DNA of 64,000 nucleotides, from positions 16,944,677 through 17,008,676 of the forward strand of contig JAJEKV010000011.1 in assembly GCA_021234155.1 (NCBI GenBank), in the 5' to 3' direction. Within the stretch, counting starts at the first letter, position 1. Every line of letters starts with the position of its first letter. The translations under genes and the position numbers were made by a program. Positions 1 to 11,419 of this stretch are shown here, piece after piece. The notes under the pieces were generated by a model. The model did not search any database. It was given only the letters and a program-made list of their open reading frames with translations, and was not told where the DNA came from. The DNA is from Isoetes taiwanensis. Its lineage: Eukaryota > Streptophyta > Lycopodiopsida > Isoetales > Isoetaceae.

Positions 1-112
1 GTTTAGGGAGCATTTAAGCTAATAGATTTTTAGGTACGTTATCTGCAAACTTAATGTAACACGAAACATGGTTACTTGAAGAAAAAAAGGGGAAAGTAAT
101 ATAATTCATAAC

Positions 113-315
113 TCACCCGATGAGGGCTATACTTGGTGCCAACACAAAAAACCATTCAAAGTATCCAATTTCCACAATTTCATGCAAAGTAAACATCGCA
201 CAACTTGCTAGCAAATCAAGGAACAAGGAGCCGATCGTACCATCGACATTGAGCACAAAATTATTTGCCTTTGACAATGTGTATGTTTCAACAGTCACAC
301 AGCATATTCCATGTA
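113..315 (-). pseudogene. ATP-citrate lyase beta chain (ACLB) exon relic
   Basis: The minus strand encodes a degenerate match to the C-terminal citrate-synthase-like part of plant ATP-citrate synthase subunit B, the cytosolic enzyme that makes acetyl-CoA from citrate. Recognisable blocks are VETYTLSKANN, VLNVDGTIGSLFLDLLA and EIVEIGY, followed by a diverged FVLAPSIALIG. The exon ends in CATCGG|GTGAGT, a good splice donor at the place where the family continues with HTFDQKRLKQ. Damage: the upstream YMEYAV stretch is one base out of frame with VETYTL, about three residues are missing before EIVEIGY, and the conserved LNGLFVLARS is altered. No neighbouring exon is visible, so this is a fragment. 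An 18-bp tandem duplication (303-337) lies at its 5' side. The family match is from memory, not a search. Confidence 0.75.
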
Positions 316-1374
316 CTTAGCATATTCCATGTACTTAATTAATGGAAAATGTGTCCTTGCATAATGTTGCAGAAGCTCTGCCGTTTTATCTCTATTGTCA
401 AGCTTCTGTCCTTTTATCTCTATTGTCACGACTCTTTATACTAGCCAGATAGAACAACATAGTAACAAATGTTTACCCTTCATGGTGCAATAAATAAAGC
501 AACATAAGTAAATAGTAGATTACTGCATATTCATGACATAAAAGACACAATATTCATGAAATGCACCTCTATCATCACAAATCGTTGAGCCAGTATGAGT
601 TGGAGCACAAACTTTTTCCATTTTTTACTGCAATATTGAGACCTTCAGACCTTCAGGAACAGTGTTGATGAGGGACAATAATCTTTTCAGCTGCTTGCAC
701 ATTCATACATGTGGATGAAATTGTATTCACAACCTTGTAGTATAATAATACAACGAAGACTAAATTATAACGGATTCTATATCTTGTGTTGCTCCTACTA
801 ATTTCTTAACAAACATGAGACTGGGATGATTCATAACTTCACACAAGCTGAAGATTTATATGGAAACATGCAAGCTTTCTTATGCATCTGCAAACTTATG
901 TGCGCATAGACTTGCCAACTTTTCATAAGTCTCTTTTGATAGCTTTTTCCAATATTTTGCTGTCAAGACACAGGAGGCCAAAGGGCTCCATGTAGCCAGG
1001 TCAATTCCATAGCTGCTATATAGAGGTGCAAATTCGAGCTCTTCTTCCACTGTATATAATCATTGATTATGATGTTCTAAGCTTTACTAGGCTTTGAAGA
1101 TATCCTGATAGAGATGCTAAGGTTTAGCCACAAGATGATCCATACATGCATCGCCATGAATAAAATAAGCACTTCGATTTTAGCATGTATAATCCACCTT
1201 TTTTTTACAGCACTGAAGATGCAAGTACAAATTTCTGGTCAGCATCTGGTGGAATAGCAGATGAAATTGGTGTGTGCAGATGGTTTATATTTGTTAGTGT
1301 AATGTTGTATATGCAGATTGAATAACAAATTGAGGTCTTCTAGTGACAGTTTTGAACTGTAAACATCATCTTCC
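316..1374. other. AT-rich stretch without recognised gene
   Basis: Apart from the short tandem duplication at 303-337 next to the ACLB relic, no coding or repeat structure was recognised. It may be former intron or intergenic sequence. Confidence 0.4.
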
Positions 1375-2061
1375 ATGGCAGCTTTCACATACTCTAAATT
1401 AGAGATGGTAGAGCAAGCTTTCCAGCTCTTTCAAAAAATGCCAAGGTCAGTTGTGGCCTTGTGTGTAATGATAGAATTTCAGCTTATTCGTTCTTGTGAT
1501 ATAAAGGCAGCCTTCCATCATTTCACAAAGATATCATCCCATGGATTGTTGTGTCATCCGAAATGCAAACTTGATCTAATTTGAACCCTTCAAAAAAAGC
1601 CTGTGTAGAATACTGTTTCATGCAACACATTGATGCAGCATGATGTATTTTCCTAGCACATTGAATATGGAAATTCAAAAAAGTCCCTTTATCTGTTTGA
1701 GCAAATTCTCTAATCAGATGTAGTACAAGTTATAAGAAAGAGGGGTAGCTAAAAAATGCAATTATATGCTTTCAACAGACACCAGAATATGACTTACAAC
1801 ATGGCCATCTGCAAGAATGAATAACATATATGCCAAAACTTGGGACATGATAGCTGCTTCATTGATGTCTTGGGGAAGGTAGACTGGCAGACACTAGACA
1901 CTGTAGAATTGCTCGACAATGACATGCTTTTGCAGCCCTGCTTGGATTCCTTTTTCCAAGCACACATTCATATAGAGAGAAAAATATTTGCTGAAAAAAT
2001 GTACCTGGAGGCCTGCAGAGTGCATAAAATGAGAGCAAGGCAGAGGCTGTATTTGCTGTAA
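1375..2061 (+). pseudogene. PPR protein relic (PLS-class)
   Basis: Two separated frames resemble a plant pentatricopeptide-repeat protein, an organelle RNA-binding family. The first (1375-1584) reads as a PPR unit: MVEQAFQLFQKMP, then VVALCVMI, then DIKAAFHHFTKISSHGL, matching the usual helix A/helix B pattern (VEeA..lFdkMp..dvvsWn.mI). The second (1840-2061) looks like the C-terminal E region: SCFIDVLGK, then ELLDNDMLLQPCLDSF, then IERKIFAEK. The stretch between is riddled with stops, and the typical AWN-type residues are changed, so it cannot encode a full protein. PLS-class PPR genes are usually intronless and hundreds of residues long; only pieces remain here. A third frame at 2283-2471 could be a further remnant but is not convincing. 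Confidence 0.6.
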
Positions 2062-2775
2062 ACTGCTACACATGGCATATATTATAAAGCAGCCTTCATC
2101 TATGATATTAGCATTTCCCCTACATACAGAATGCTACCAAGAGTTGGATGATTAGGCATCATACCTTGCAAATGCATTTGCACTAGAAGTTGGAAAGCCT
2201 CCATGGAATATCCCTTTTGTGCATACGCTCAAACAACAACACTGCAAAAGGAAATACTGCGCTCCAACATCTGCGCAAATAGTTGAAGAGCATCCACAAG
2301 GCACCCTTGCTGTACATGTCCTCAATAAGCTTCACATCAAAAAGCTTCTTTGCTTGGAAGATTACTCAAACATGCTTTAAATGCACAGATAATGGTATTA
2401 CCTGGGTTTATATGTATCATTTCCAAGCACCTATAGAGAATAGACAATTTTGCAGCCTTCCTCTAAGCTGATCGTTTTTGTAAAGGCAACAATGTGTTTA
2501 TATATAGCACCTGGTAATAAAGAATAGAAACTTGTAGAGTCCTCTCAAGCACCTGTGATTCAATGCAAAACTGTGATTCAAAACCTCGAAATAAGAAGCA
2601 TGTCTACTCTAGCTTCAACCTGCAAACTTGTTGATGAACAGAACTCTAGAAAGCCACAGCCACAAAATCATGTCATGCATTATAATTTTATATTCTTAAT
2701 TCTATAGTCTTAAACTGTTCAACTGGGAATGAAGACTTGTGAGATCTGTGAGTAATGGCAGACGGAAGAGCCTAA
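2062..2775. other. no recognised gene; possible PPR remnant tail
   Basis: An open stretch at 2283-2471 (plus) has no clear family. The rest is AT-rich with no feature that can be supported. Confidence 0.3.
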
Positions 2776-3181
2776 ATCAGACGGTCAAACCATAAAGGAA
2801 ATTACAAAACCATGAAGGAAATTGCAGACTAAGAATGAAGGAAAATGCATAAAAGAAATTGCATCGAACACATTGAGGTATGAAGAAAGTATTAAATGAA
2901 ATTGGACAAATGATAGGCTAAGCTGACTGCGCATACAATAGAGTAAAAGCATGCAATCCTAGACAATACAATCAAAGCTTAACTTCTGCAGCAAATTAAG
3001 GTCTCTTCCTACATGTCAATTTAAAGCTAAGTTCTAGCAAATGAAATTAACCATTCAAACTGCGGATCATGGAAAGAAAACATCCATTTAAACTGCTTGC
3101 TAATATCTTGCACTTGTCTCAAAAGCTTAACTCATTCTGCATGAAAAGTCCCTGACTTCCAGATTTATATTGGAGTAAATC
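2776..3181. repeat. direct repeat X, copy 1 (~400 bp)
   Basis: This stretch, starting TCAGACGGTCAAACCAT, recurs with few differences at 3457-3856, about 680 bp downstream. Small changes include an ATGA insertion near 3043 here and single-base substitutions. The pair is a segmental duplication, and part of the second copy was duplicated again. Confidence 0.85.
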
Positions 3182-3456
3182 CATAACAGATTGCAAAAAA
3201 TACAGAAGATTGCCCTATTTAATCATAACTTTACCTTGTGCACAAATGATAGCCAATAAGTTGGTGAAGCAAGCCAACTGAACCTGGAGATTTCATATGA
3301 GAATTGGAAAATGGAAAAGCAAAGTCTACGTTGAATTTTCACAATAACATATTGCAAAAAATACATCTATGAAGATGCCTATGATGATGCTCATGTTCGC
3401 AGAAGACGACCAATAAAGCGAGCTGCTACTGAATGGGCCATGCAAGTTTAGGGTCA

Positions 3457-3856
3457 ATCAGACGGTCAAACCATGAAGGAAATTACAGAACCATGACGGA
3501 AATTGCAGACTAAGAATGAAGGAAAATGCATAAAGGAAATTGCATCGAACACATTGAGGTATGAAGAAAGTATAAAATGAAATTGGACAAATGATAGGCC
3601 AAGCTGACTGCGCACACAATAGAGTAGAAGCATGCAATCCTAGACAATACAATCAAAGCTTAACTTCTGCAGCAAATTAAGGTCTCTTCCTACATGTCAA
3701 TTTAAAGCTAAGTTCTAGCAAATTAACCATTCAAACTGCGGGTCATGGAAAGGAAACATCCATTTAAACTGCTTGCTAACATCCTGCACTTGTCTCAAAA
3801 GCTTAACTCATTCTGCATGTAAGTCCCTGACTTCCAGATTTATGTTGGAGGTAATC
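3457..3856. repeat. direct repeat X, copy 2
   Basis: Second copy of the 2776-3181 segment. Its right end, from about 3802, is also the start of the tandem duplication Y (3802-4150 and 4180-4528), so at least two duplication steps occurred here. Confidence 0.85.
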
Positions 3857-4150
3857 CAGATTTGCTCTAAATGCAGTAAGGAGTTTTGACCTGTAGCCGT
3901 CCCTAAGCAAATTGCAGAACTGCAGTGTGGAGCAACGGAGCTGTGGAACTTTATCAAATGCATATGCACGCCAGGATATAACTTAACCTTGTTTTCAACC
4001 TTTGTTTTCAATTTCCAGAAGGCTACATCCCTGTCTAGATTTTCATCTGTCGCCATTGTGATTCTTTTTTATCCTAGATTTTGAGCCATAAGTCTACAGA
4101 TCTAGCTCATCAAAAACGAAATCGAAAGATGAACAAAAAAAGATCACATA
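3802..4150. repeat. tandem duplication Y, copy 1 (349 bp)
   Basis: This segment is nearly identical to 4180-4528; the only difference noticed is GAGCC against GTGCC in the TTTTG.GCCATAAG stretch. The copies are 378 bp apart and separated by a short spacer made of iterated ATTCTGCATGTAAGT pieces, which suggests slippage or unequal exchange at that small repeat. Each copy carries the same 82-codon minus-strand open frame. Confidence 0.9.
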
Positions 4151-4179
4151 GTAAGTCATTCTGCATGTAAGTCATTCTG

Positions 4180-4528
4180 CTTAACTCATTCTGCATGTAA
4201 GTCCCTGACTTCCAGATTTATGTTGGAGGTAATCCAGATTTGCTCTAAATGCAGTAAGGAGTTTTGACCTGTAGCCGTCCCTAAGCAAATTGCAGAACTG
4301 CAGTGTGGAGCAACGGAGCTGTGGAACTTTATCAAATGCATATGCACGCCAGGATATAACTTAACCTTGTTTTCAACCTTTGTTTTCAATTTCCAGAAGG
4401 CTACATCCCTGTCTAGATTTTCATCTGTCGCCATTGTGATTCTTTTTTATCCTAGATTTTGTGCCATAAGTCTACAGATCTAGCTCATCAAAAACGAAAT
4501 CGAAAGATGAACAAAAAAAGATCACATA
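4180..4528. repeat. tandem duplication Y, copy 2
   Basis: Second copy of duplication Y. The near identity implies a recent event or recent conversion. Confidence 0.9.
4186..4434 (-). other. 82-codon ORF, possible first exon, duplicated
   Basis: A minus-strand frame begins MATDENLDRDVAFWKLKTK and is present identically at 3808-4056. The first ~19 residues are charged and look like a protein start; the remainder has no recognisable domain and may be intron read-through. The upstream TGGCGACAGATGAAAATC context could be a true first exon of an unidentified gene, but no downstream exon was found. I do not recognise the family and regard coding capacity as unproven. Confidence 0.25.
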
Positions 4529-7500
4529 GTTGGTTGATTATAAGGTCTTAATAAGCACGGATCTGCGACCAAACAGTCCAGGAAGGTATGGCGCAATGAG
4601 ACGGATCCGGCAAGGCCGATGAAGATCCAAAGGCTCTTGCTTAACATTTTCGACTTAAAGGGAAAAAAAAAGGGCCCGTCGTGCAAATCTTCCAGTCCAG
4701 CCAACGGCACATGTAAAGACTACGGCAACGGCAAGCAACAAGAATGGAGAAGCAGAGGACCAAAGCCAAAAGCAGAGAGAGGGGCTTTTTACCACAAAGG
4801 ATCGATCTCTGATATGACAAAACATGAAATTAGAAAGCAAGAGGCTTGATGGAAGTTGTTATTCGTGACCTCCTCCATCTCCGTGGCCAATTTTTGCCGA
4901 TTTTCTAATTTTTCTGGCCTTAGATTCGTGAAAGTAGAGATCTGACGGTGCAAAATAAGGCACATCAGATTTTGATGACATGGAAATTACACGTGGATAG
5001 GCTAGAATTTGAGGAAAGGCTGTAGGCCCGGTAGGGCTGGTGTGCTAAACATAGATGTAAAATAAAAAATAATCATGTTACCTCATTAATTATGTTGGTC
5101 ATAGTAGTCTTATTAGGACATTGAGTTATTTTGGTAGAGGTTCGAGCCCCCGTATTCCATATTCTAAAACCTTAGTAAAAGCCATATAGAATCTCGATAT
5201 TCCATCAAAACCTTAGGCAAACTCGTATTTCATACTTTAAAATCATAAGTGCCCCCAATCATAAATGACCCTAACGAAACGAGAGGCCAGAGGAGGCTCC
5301 AACATATGATCTGGGCTATAGGATCGACGGATCTGACGACTGTAGTAGTCCAGGGTGCATAAGTATTATCTAGTAGAGCATGAAGCAATGACTGACTGGC
5401 TGACTGCAGGAATACACATATGGAATCCCATGCTGATGGATCCATTTTAAGGAAAAAAACTACAAGCACCTGGAATCCTCAAGGAATCTGAACAAGTGGT
5501 TAGCACCTACCACTGTCTCATACCAACAAGCTCCAAAACACAAGGGGTTTCAACCCAGTGAAAAAGTTCGGTGCCCTTGTTCTCTGAAATGTAGCTCCGA
5601 CCAAATAAAAGGCGAAAATACGGGGCCCTTCTTAGTTTACGAGCAAAAATCTGGTAACTCTATAAAGAAGTAGGATTTTTCTTATATATTTAAAAACTAA
5701 TAATATAATACCTACATTAGTTACATATGTGCATACGTGTCAAACGTATGACTATGACTAATAATAAATAGACCAACTAACCAATCAAAAGCAAATCCCA
5801 ATCTTTTTAAGTAACCTGCCATTTTATTAGTCCCATAATAAGTTTGTTATGCCATTAAAAAAGGTGCTTGTGTGTTTTCTGTTCCTTCCAAACCAAAAAA
5901 GAGAACGTAGTCTATTGGAGAGAATGAATCGTGCCCATAGAAGTTAAAGAAAGGAGATGAGGAACATAAGCAGAACATAGCAGTGGTGGTGCCATCGTGG
6001 GTGCGGATTCTTGCTTGATTGATGTGTTATCAGTCACGAAAACTAGAAGGATGAATGGATTTGTCCAGGTGGATTGAGTAGAGGATCGGGCTCCGATGAG
6101 ATCACTGCACGAATTTCCTTCCGTCAGATTTCTTCTTATATGAAACTATTGCTCATAAAAATTGCAAAGATTAATGAAGCAAATTATTTACAAGGAGCAT
6201 TTTAAAAGTAGAATTACATATGTTCTGAACAATCGTTTGCATAAAGTCCCCTTTCAATTTACTTCAATTGTATCCAGTCTTTGAGACATTGATTATTTAA
6301 TTCAATCAACAACAATATCAAAGAAAGATAAGAAACTAAAGGGTGTTTTTGGCCACCATGTTTTGGATATATTCAAAAAAGCAAGGAAGAAGAAATAGAA
6401 TAGAATAGAAAGAGATATCTCTGATGCAAATTGAATTTATAAACTTTAAATCAAATGTGATTATAAAATCCGATTAGTTTACGATTTTGAGGGCAAAAAT
6501 CTGGTAACATGTGATTGAAACAGCAGAGTCCGACTCATCCAAGAAAAATCCGGCATAGCCTCCTTAGAGAAGGCAAAAATATTACATGGCTAGAGAATTT
6601 TCTCCAGTAATGCTTGCATAAAACTCCCTTGGATAAGTACTCATTGTACTTATCCCGGTATTACAAAGATATTGTAACAATGGAGTGTAACTCCATAGAA
6701 CATCTAGGTATCACCAGCGTGTTGAGAAATACATGACCTTGTTCCATACCAAGACCATATAGCTATCTCACCAGTATATTGGATTTCTTAAGGTAAGCAT
6801 TAGCTTTACCTCAGAGAAGGAAAGAACTATTAAGGAGGCCATGGCCTTGCAGCAGCTTGGTTATCTAATAACACTAGCCATAGCTAACACTTACACCCTT
6901 ACGTGTAGGCCGCGAATAACTTAAAGATTACCTCAAGCTGCCTCCACAAGGCAAAGTCTGCTCTCTTTGCAGAAACTACTAGTATGCTTGCATTTTTTTG
7001 TCTGTTTCACTATTTCTAAAGACAATGCATGGATAGTTCTTCTAGAGGTTAAAGAAATTATAGTTTATTTCTATTCGGAGTATTGATCATGGGGAGCAGT
7101 CTGCATTTTCTACTTGGCACCAAATAAAGATTGGTTTAATTTTTTTTACACCATTTTCACGGTCATAGCTTGGGATCGTTTCTGCCCCACCTTATATGAT
7201 ACTTTGCAGTTGGATTGCTTTGTGTTTGTGTCATCATAATCAATAGACATTGCGTATGGTTCAACGGCAAAAATACTGACTCATAGAAGCGTTGGGTCAA
7301 ACAAGCTGCTGTAAAATAATTCATCACCGGAATGTCAATTGTGCATATTGCAAGGTTCTCAACATCATTCAGTTCTACATTCATCTCTCCCCATTCATGA
7401 GGGCAGCCCCTTGTGTGTCAACATCTTGTTTAAGATCCTTTTAAGCAAATTAACAGCTTGAATACAATGGGTTCAATTGAAACTCGATGTTAGGCAAGGA

Positions 7501-7719
7501 ATGTTTTTGGATATCCAAATGTTGTTTGCCTTCTTCATGGCTTACAATTGTAAGCAAGAATTTGTATACTCTATTGCATCCCCTTCCTCAAAAGAAAAGA
7601 AAGAAAAAAGAAATAGTTTAAATCTAAACTTAACTACTCGTCCTAGCAGCCTTACGAACTAGGCGATAGGAAAACAACTAATCATGAACAATTAGAGCAT
7701 CTCGACATACATTTTTTTT
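4529..7719. other. long stretch without recognised gene
   Basis: Open frames here are short and look like chance. The 7163-7384 minus frame (73 codons) and the 5230-5469 minus frame have no family resemblance that I can name. A weak tRNA-like pair of boxes near 5495 and 5548 was considered and rejected. Confidence 0.4.
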
Positions 7720-7955
7720 CTATAATACGTTATTGATCAATGTGTGAATGTTGAAGGGTTCGATGTAGGAAGTATTGCCACGCCAGAACTTCTTAAAGCT
7801 GATGCGATATGCTGCCTCTGTGAGATGGTCACTATCCCAAAACAAGTACCTGGAAGGGAATTGGCCAGTGTATACTTTATAGGAAGTGTTTGAGTTCACA
7901 TCCCCGCATGTGACCAACGCGTTAAATGGCCCTGCTCCACAACAAGCATCTATCG

Positions 7956-7967
7956 TACTCACAAATC
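7956..7967. repeat. target-site duplication, 3' side
   Basis: The sequence TACTCACAAATC is identical to 9522-9533 and abuts the A-tract. In the minus frame it re-enters the GDSL exon at the codons for F-V-S-T. Confidence 0.85.
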
Positions 7968-9521
7968 TTTTTTTTTTTTTGTTGAAGGCTAGATTTTTAT
8001 ATTATAATAAATAATGGTACAAACACCTTATTCAGGATGGCTCAAAAGCCAGATACCTAAAGAGATGAGCACAAACAGCCATTAAGCTTGAAGGATGACT
8101 CTAAGATTACACTCATGTACTATGATCAAGGCATCCTCAACCTCTTCCTCGTTATTGCAAGAAGATTTGGGCCCCCACCTTTTTGATCCACCCAGTACTA
8201 AGGGCATAGCCCTCTTCTACCATAATCGCAAGTACTCAAGAAGGTAGCGACATTTGTGGGTTCAATAAAGAAATGCTCCCCGAGATCCCTGGTGCACCCC
8301 GCAATGTATACCGAAGGGCATGTCTCTATTACAAGTAGTAATGCCGCAAATTGCATGTGAGCATTGAAAAGCCACCTTCTTCCCCTACCGGTGGTACTAC
8401 AAAGGCTGAGGTCTGCTTTCCAAGTGCTCCCACCATCTTGAAGCTCAATCAAGGATGTAAGTGAGAGGATGCCTGTACTTGAGAGAACTGCCATTATCTT
8501 CCCTCCAGGAAAGTACTATAGGGTATATTTCAGCATAACTCCAATATTTGGAGCATCCCACCACCCCTTTGTGCAGCTTCCCCTACCCTTTCCTTGCAGC
8601 AGAGTTACTATAGGTCCAAGGGATGAAGATCCAAGCTTCCGGCATTAATCTGTACTATAGGAGAATGCCCGTCACCTTTCCAAGAGATTATCTTATTGGA
8701 ATCCTCAGGCAAAATGCTGTGACCCCACAAAAAAACCAAGTCTGCCACAGGAAGTCAAAGGAAGACAGGTCTGCCACGGCCTCCCGTCCGATAGCAAAGT
8801 GTCTCACCTTGGCCTACCATAGCCAACACTGATATCCTCTCCAGCTGGGATGGAGAATGGGGAAGGAAATGCAGGAACATCCAGGAAGATATTCATGCGC
8901 TTCCTTGGGCTTGCAAACGAATCAAGGTACACAACACGTAAGCTCCAGATTTTGCCCCAAATCACTATTAGCTCTACCAAGATAATCGCAGTGAGTGCGA
9001 TCATCATGCCACAGTGAGTGCAGCATACACGCTGCAGTGGGTGCAGCTTACACGCTGCAGTGGGTGCAGCAAAAAGGAGCCAAGATTGAAAGAGCTATCC
9101 AGAACTGAAAGATTGCACCAAGATGTGCTTACAAGATTGCTAGCTGTAGCTTAGAAGATATACTTAGACATGCCTAGAACCAACCCCAGGATATCTGAGC
9201 ACCTTGAGAACAAGCTAACTGCTAGCTATTGCTAAACCAGTTCAGAACTTAAGAAAGAAACAGAGTATCCAAACTTACCCTATCACAAGATGGAACAGAG
9301 AAGCAAGATAACAGGGCAGCGGCCATAACCTGGTAGCAAGCTCACTGCAGCAGCTCGAATCTGACAGAAAAAAGCTCGGAACCCAGCTACTACTTCGGAT
9401 CTGAAAGGGTAGCAGCAGCCACAGATGCTGCTCTTCCAACGTCCACGATGTGCTGGGCCTTCACGAAGCTCGGGCGGCCGCCGCCGCCGCCCTATCTGTC
9501 GCCTAACCCTAACCCCATCCC
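7968..9521 (-). mobile_element. poly(A)-tailed retroposon inserted in GDSL exon 5
   Basis: This is a 1.55-kb insertion in the minus orientation. It starts with a GC-rich segment that includes a GGC-type triplet run (about 9475-9490) and ends in an A-tract (plus-strand T-run 7968-7980). It is bounded by a perfect 12-bp duplication, TACTCACAAATC, at 7956-7967 and 9522-9533. Target-site duplication plus poly(A) is the mark of LINE-machinery retroposition. Inside are a small tandem array of CTGCACCCACTGCAGCGTGT-like units (about 9010-9070) and short minus frames (8198-8494, 98 codons; 8804-9007, with a hydrophobic start) that I cannot assign. There is no reverse transcriptase, so it is a non-autonomous element, an internally deleted LINE or a processed transcript. 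Confidence 0.8.
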
Positions 9522-9533
9522 TACTCACAAATC
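9522..9533. repeat. target-site duplication, 5' side, at the old splice acceptor
   Basis: Minus strand: TGTGTAG|GATTTGTGAGTA. This places the ancestral acceptor AG directly before the duplicated 12 bp. Joining the phase-1 exon 4 end to GA-TTT-GTG-AGT restores the expected family reading (Y-G-F-V), so this was the original start of exon 5. Confidence 0.8.
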
Positions 9534-10935
9534 CTACACATATGCCATCACACTACTTTAACAAATCATTCAACCATTTATCCTACCTAGTTCATGTTAT
9601 TGTATGTATTATATCGACATACCATAATGCTCCCCATGGTTGATGACTTCTATTAAAGGATTGTAGGTCTTGGCTTGCAAGATCTTTACATGCTGGAGTG
9701 TGGCACTAAGATTTGTTATCATATCGCGTAGGGCTGCATTGAAGGTTAGAGCTAGTTGATTTGCATCTGTCAAACATCCGGTTTGGTTTAGCAAACTCGC
9801 TTTGAGTCTGGCACTGGGACTACAACCAAACGCGGTCACTTCAACCAACACGATTTTCCTGGCCCCGGCTTTATAAAGGGCCTGCTTAAAGGATAGAAGA
9901 TTACTTAGAACTTTTCAACCTATGTAAGAATGTACCTGTAGGAAATTTTAAAACTTGCAACATATTAGACTATGCTAGAATATACCAGTATAGATTCTTC
10001 ATATGCTTGTATGAGGGATGTGATGAAGTCTGATACTGAGACAGTTTGTTGCAGTGTTGAATTAGCGAGGTAATTTGAGCCTAAATCATTGCTTCCTGTG
10101 GATATTAAAAAGAGGGAGTTTGAAATCAGTTTTTGACCAATAGATTCTCCAAATTACGCCCTGCAAATACCAACAGAAAATGAACTTTTGTTTTCTAGAG
10201 AATGAGCAAAAAAAGAAAAATGGCCAACCCACTTGATCAAATGAAGTAGAATCTAGGAGGCCGCTTCCTGCAGAAGCAAAATTGGCCCCGTGACTATGAT
10301 CTGCACCAGGCTCAAGGTATGGGTTAAGCAAAGGAAGATTTAAAGTCAGAGCTGAAGCAAAGAAGAATGTAATCAGCATCAGAATCATAAATATATTGCA
10401 GAATAAATATATTGCGGTCTGGAACCTAAAAAATCCCCCACAGTTCTGCCATTGGTGAAGCGCCCTGTGGGTCTGCGAAAATATGTTTTGCCATATGGTG
10501 GAAAATTCGCCAGCATTGAAGAATTGGGCAGATAATTGTTGGTCCCTGCATCAAGCAGGGAGTCTCCAAACAGGAAAAGAGCAGGGACTGCTTTATGCAT
10601 GGCCATGACAGACCGCGTTAATGCCATAGCAGAGATAATGGTGCAGATTAGCAGACTTGAGCCTTCCAATTTGGCCATTTGGATGGCCAGGAGATGCAGC
10701 AATGAATGTATTCTAAGGCGCGACCTTTTTTCGTTACAGCAGAGACTCCATAGCCAGTAAAAAGCCACAGTGTTCAGCCCAAAGGATGTTTGAAATTTGA
10801 ATGGACTTTGTCTTTTCCTTACGTTTGCTTGGACTTTGTTGCCATGGTGTATTGTTGAAGCAAGTCCTGGAAATGTTTTCTGTCGACCTCTTTCTACCGA
10901 TGGTTCTAAGTACGCCCGATTCGGGTTGGCCTCCC

Positions 10936-11204
10936 ACGGAAACCCTTCCGGGTTTTAATGGAAACCCTTCCGGGTTTTAGTGGAAACCCTTCCGGCTTTC
11001 CATGGAAACCCTTCCGAGTTTTAGTGGAAACCCTTCCGGTTTTCAATAAAACCCGGAAGGGTTTCCATGGAAACCCTTCCGATTTTCGAAATTGAAAACC
11101 CTAAGGGTTTCCACTAAAACCCGGAAGGGTTTCCATGGAAAGCCGGAAGGGTTTCCATATTGGAAAAGCCGGAAGGGTTTCCATGGAAAGCCGGAAGGGT
11201 TTCC
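10936..11204. repeat. cluster of inverted GGAAACCCTTCCGG motifs
   Basis: About five copies of GGAAACCCTTCCGG(GTTTT) in one orientation are followed by about six copies of the reverse complement (CCGGAAGGGTTTCC), separated by 10-30 bp. The whole could fold into one long imperfect hairpin or many small ones. The plus-strand frame over it (RKGFHGKPEGFP repeated) is a by-product of the repeat. A smaller cluster lies at 13319-13410. Confidence 0.85.
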
Positions 11205-11419
11205 ACAAAATTATTTTTTTTTAAATATTTACACACGTGAGCCTTTATGGCTCACGCCTTTCCACACGGACGCCCGACATTAAGGCGCACGTCCATCGAG
11301 CGCACGTCACTCAAAATTCAAATTTTGAGTGGAAACCCTTCCCGATTTCCTTGCATGATGGAAATTGGGTAGGGTTTGCACAGGAGGAGGAAAACAGGTT
11401 AGGTTTCCACACGAGGAAA

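Larger units (their letters stand above)
7720..10678 (-). pseudogene. GDSL-type esterase/lipase gene, interrupted
   Basis: This is a five-exon plant GDSL esterase/lipase (secreted SGNH hydrolase) on the minus strand. Exons: 10426-10678 (ATG at 10678, hydrophobic signal-like N-terminus, block I FLFGDSLLDAG with the catalytic Ser); 10233-10351 (block II GANFASAGSGLLDS); 9986-10160 (block III ISTGSNDLGSNYLA); 9623-9881 (AGARKIVLVEV to INHGEHYG); and the last exon, split into a 12-bp start at 9522-9533 and a remainder at 7720-7967 (DACCGAG, and FWDSDHLTEA with the catalytic Asp and His). Splice sites are GT-AG and exon phases otherwise agree. Two lesions: exon 3 is 175 bp, giving a frameshift and stop after GVI, where part of the family's usual linker is missing; and a poly(A)-tailed element (7968-9521) sits inside exon 5. 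An upstream in-frame ATG at 10768 lacks the usual signal peptide context. Confidence 0.88.

Noticed and set aside
5135-5160. B-box-like GGTTCGAGCCCCC
   Set aside because: No A-box at the right distance and no acceptor-stem pairing.
5480-5560. A tRNA gene or SINE suggested by GTGGTTAGCACC and GGTTTCAACCC boxes
   Set aside because: Boxes are imperfect, no cloverleaf can be formed, and no poly(A) or TSD is visible.
11092-11283. ORF encoding RKGFHGKPEGFP repeats
   Set aside because: It is the translation of inverted CCGGAAGGGTTTCC motifs, with no sign of codon selection.
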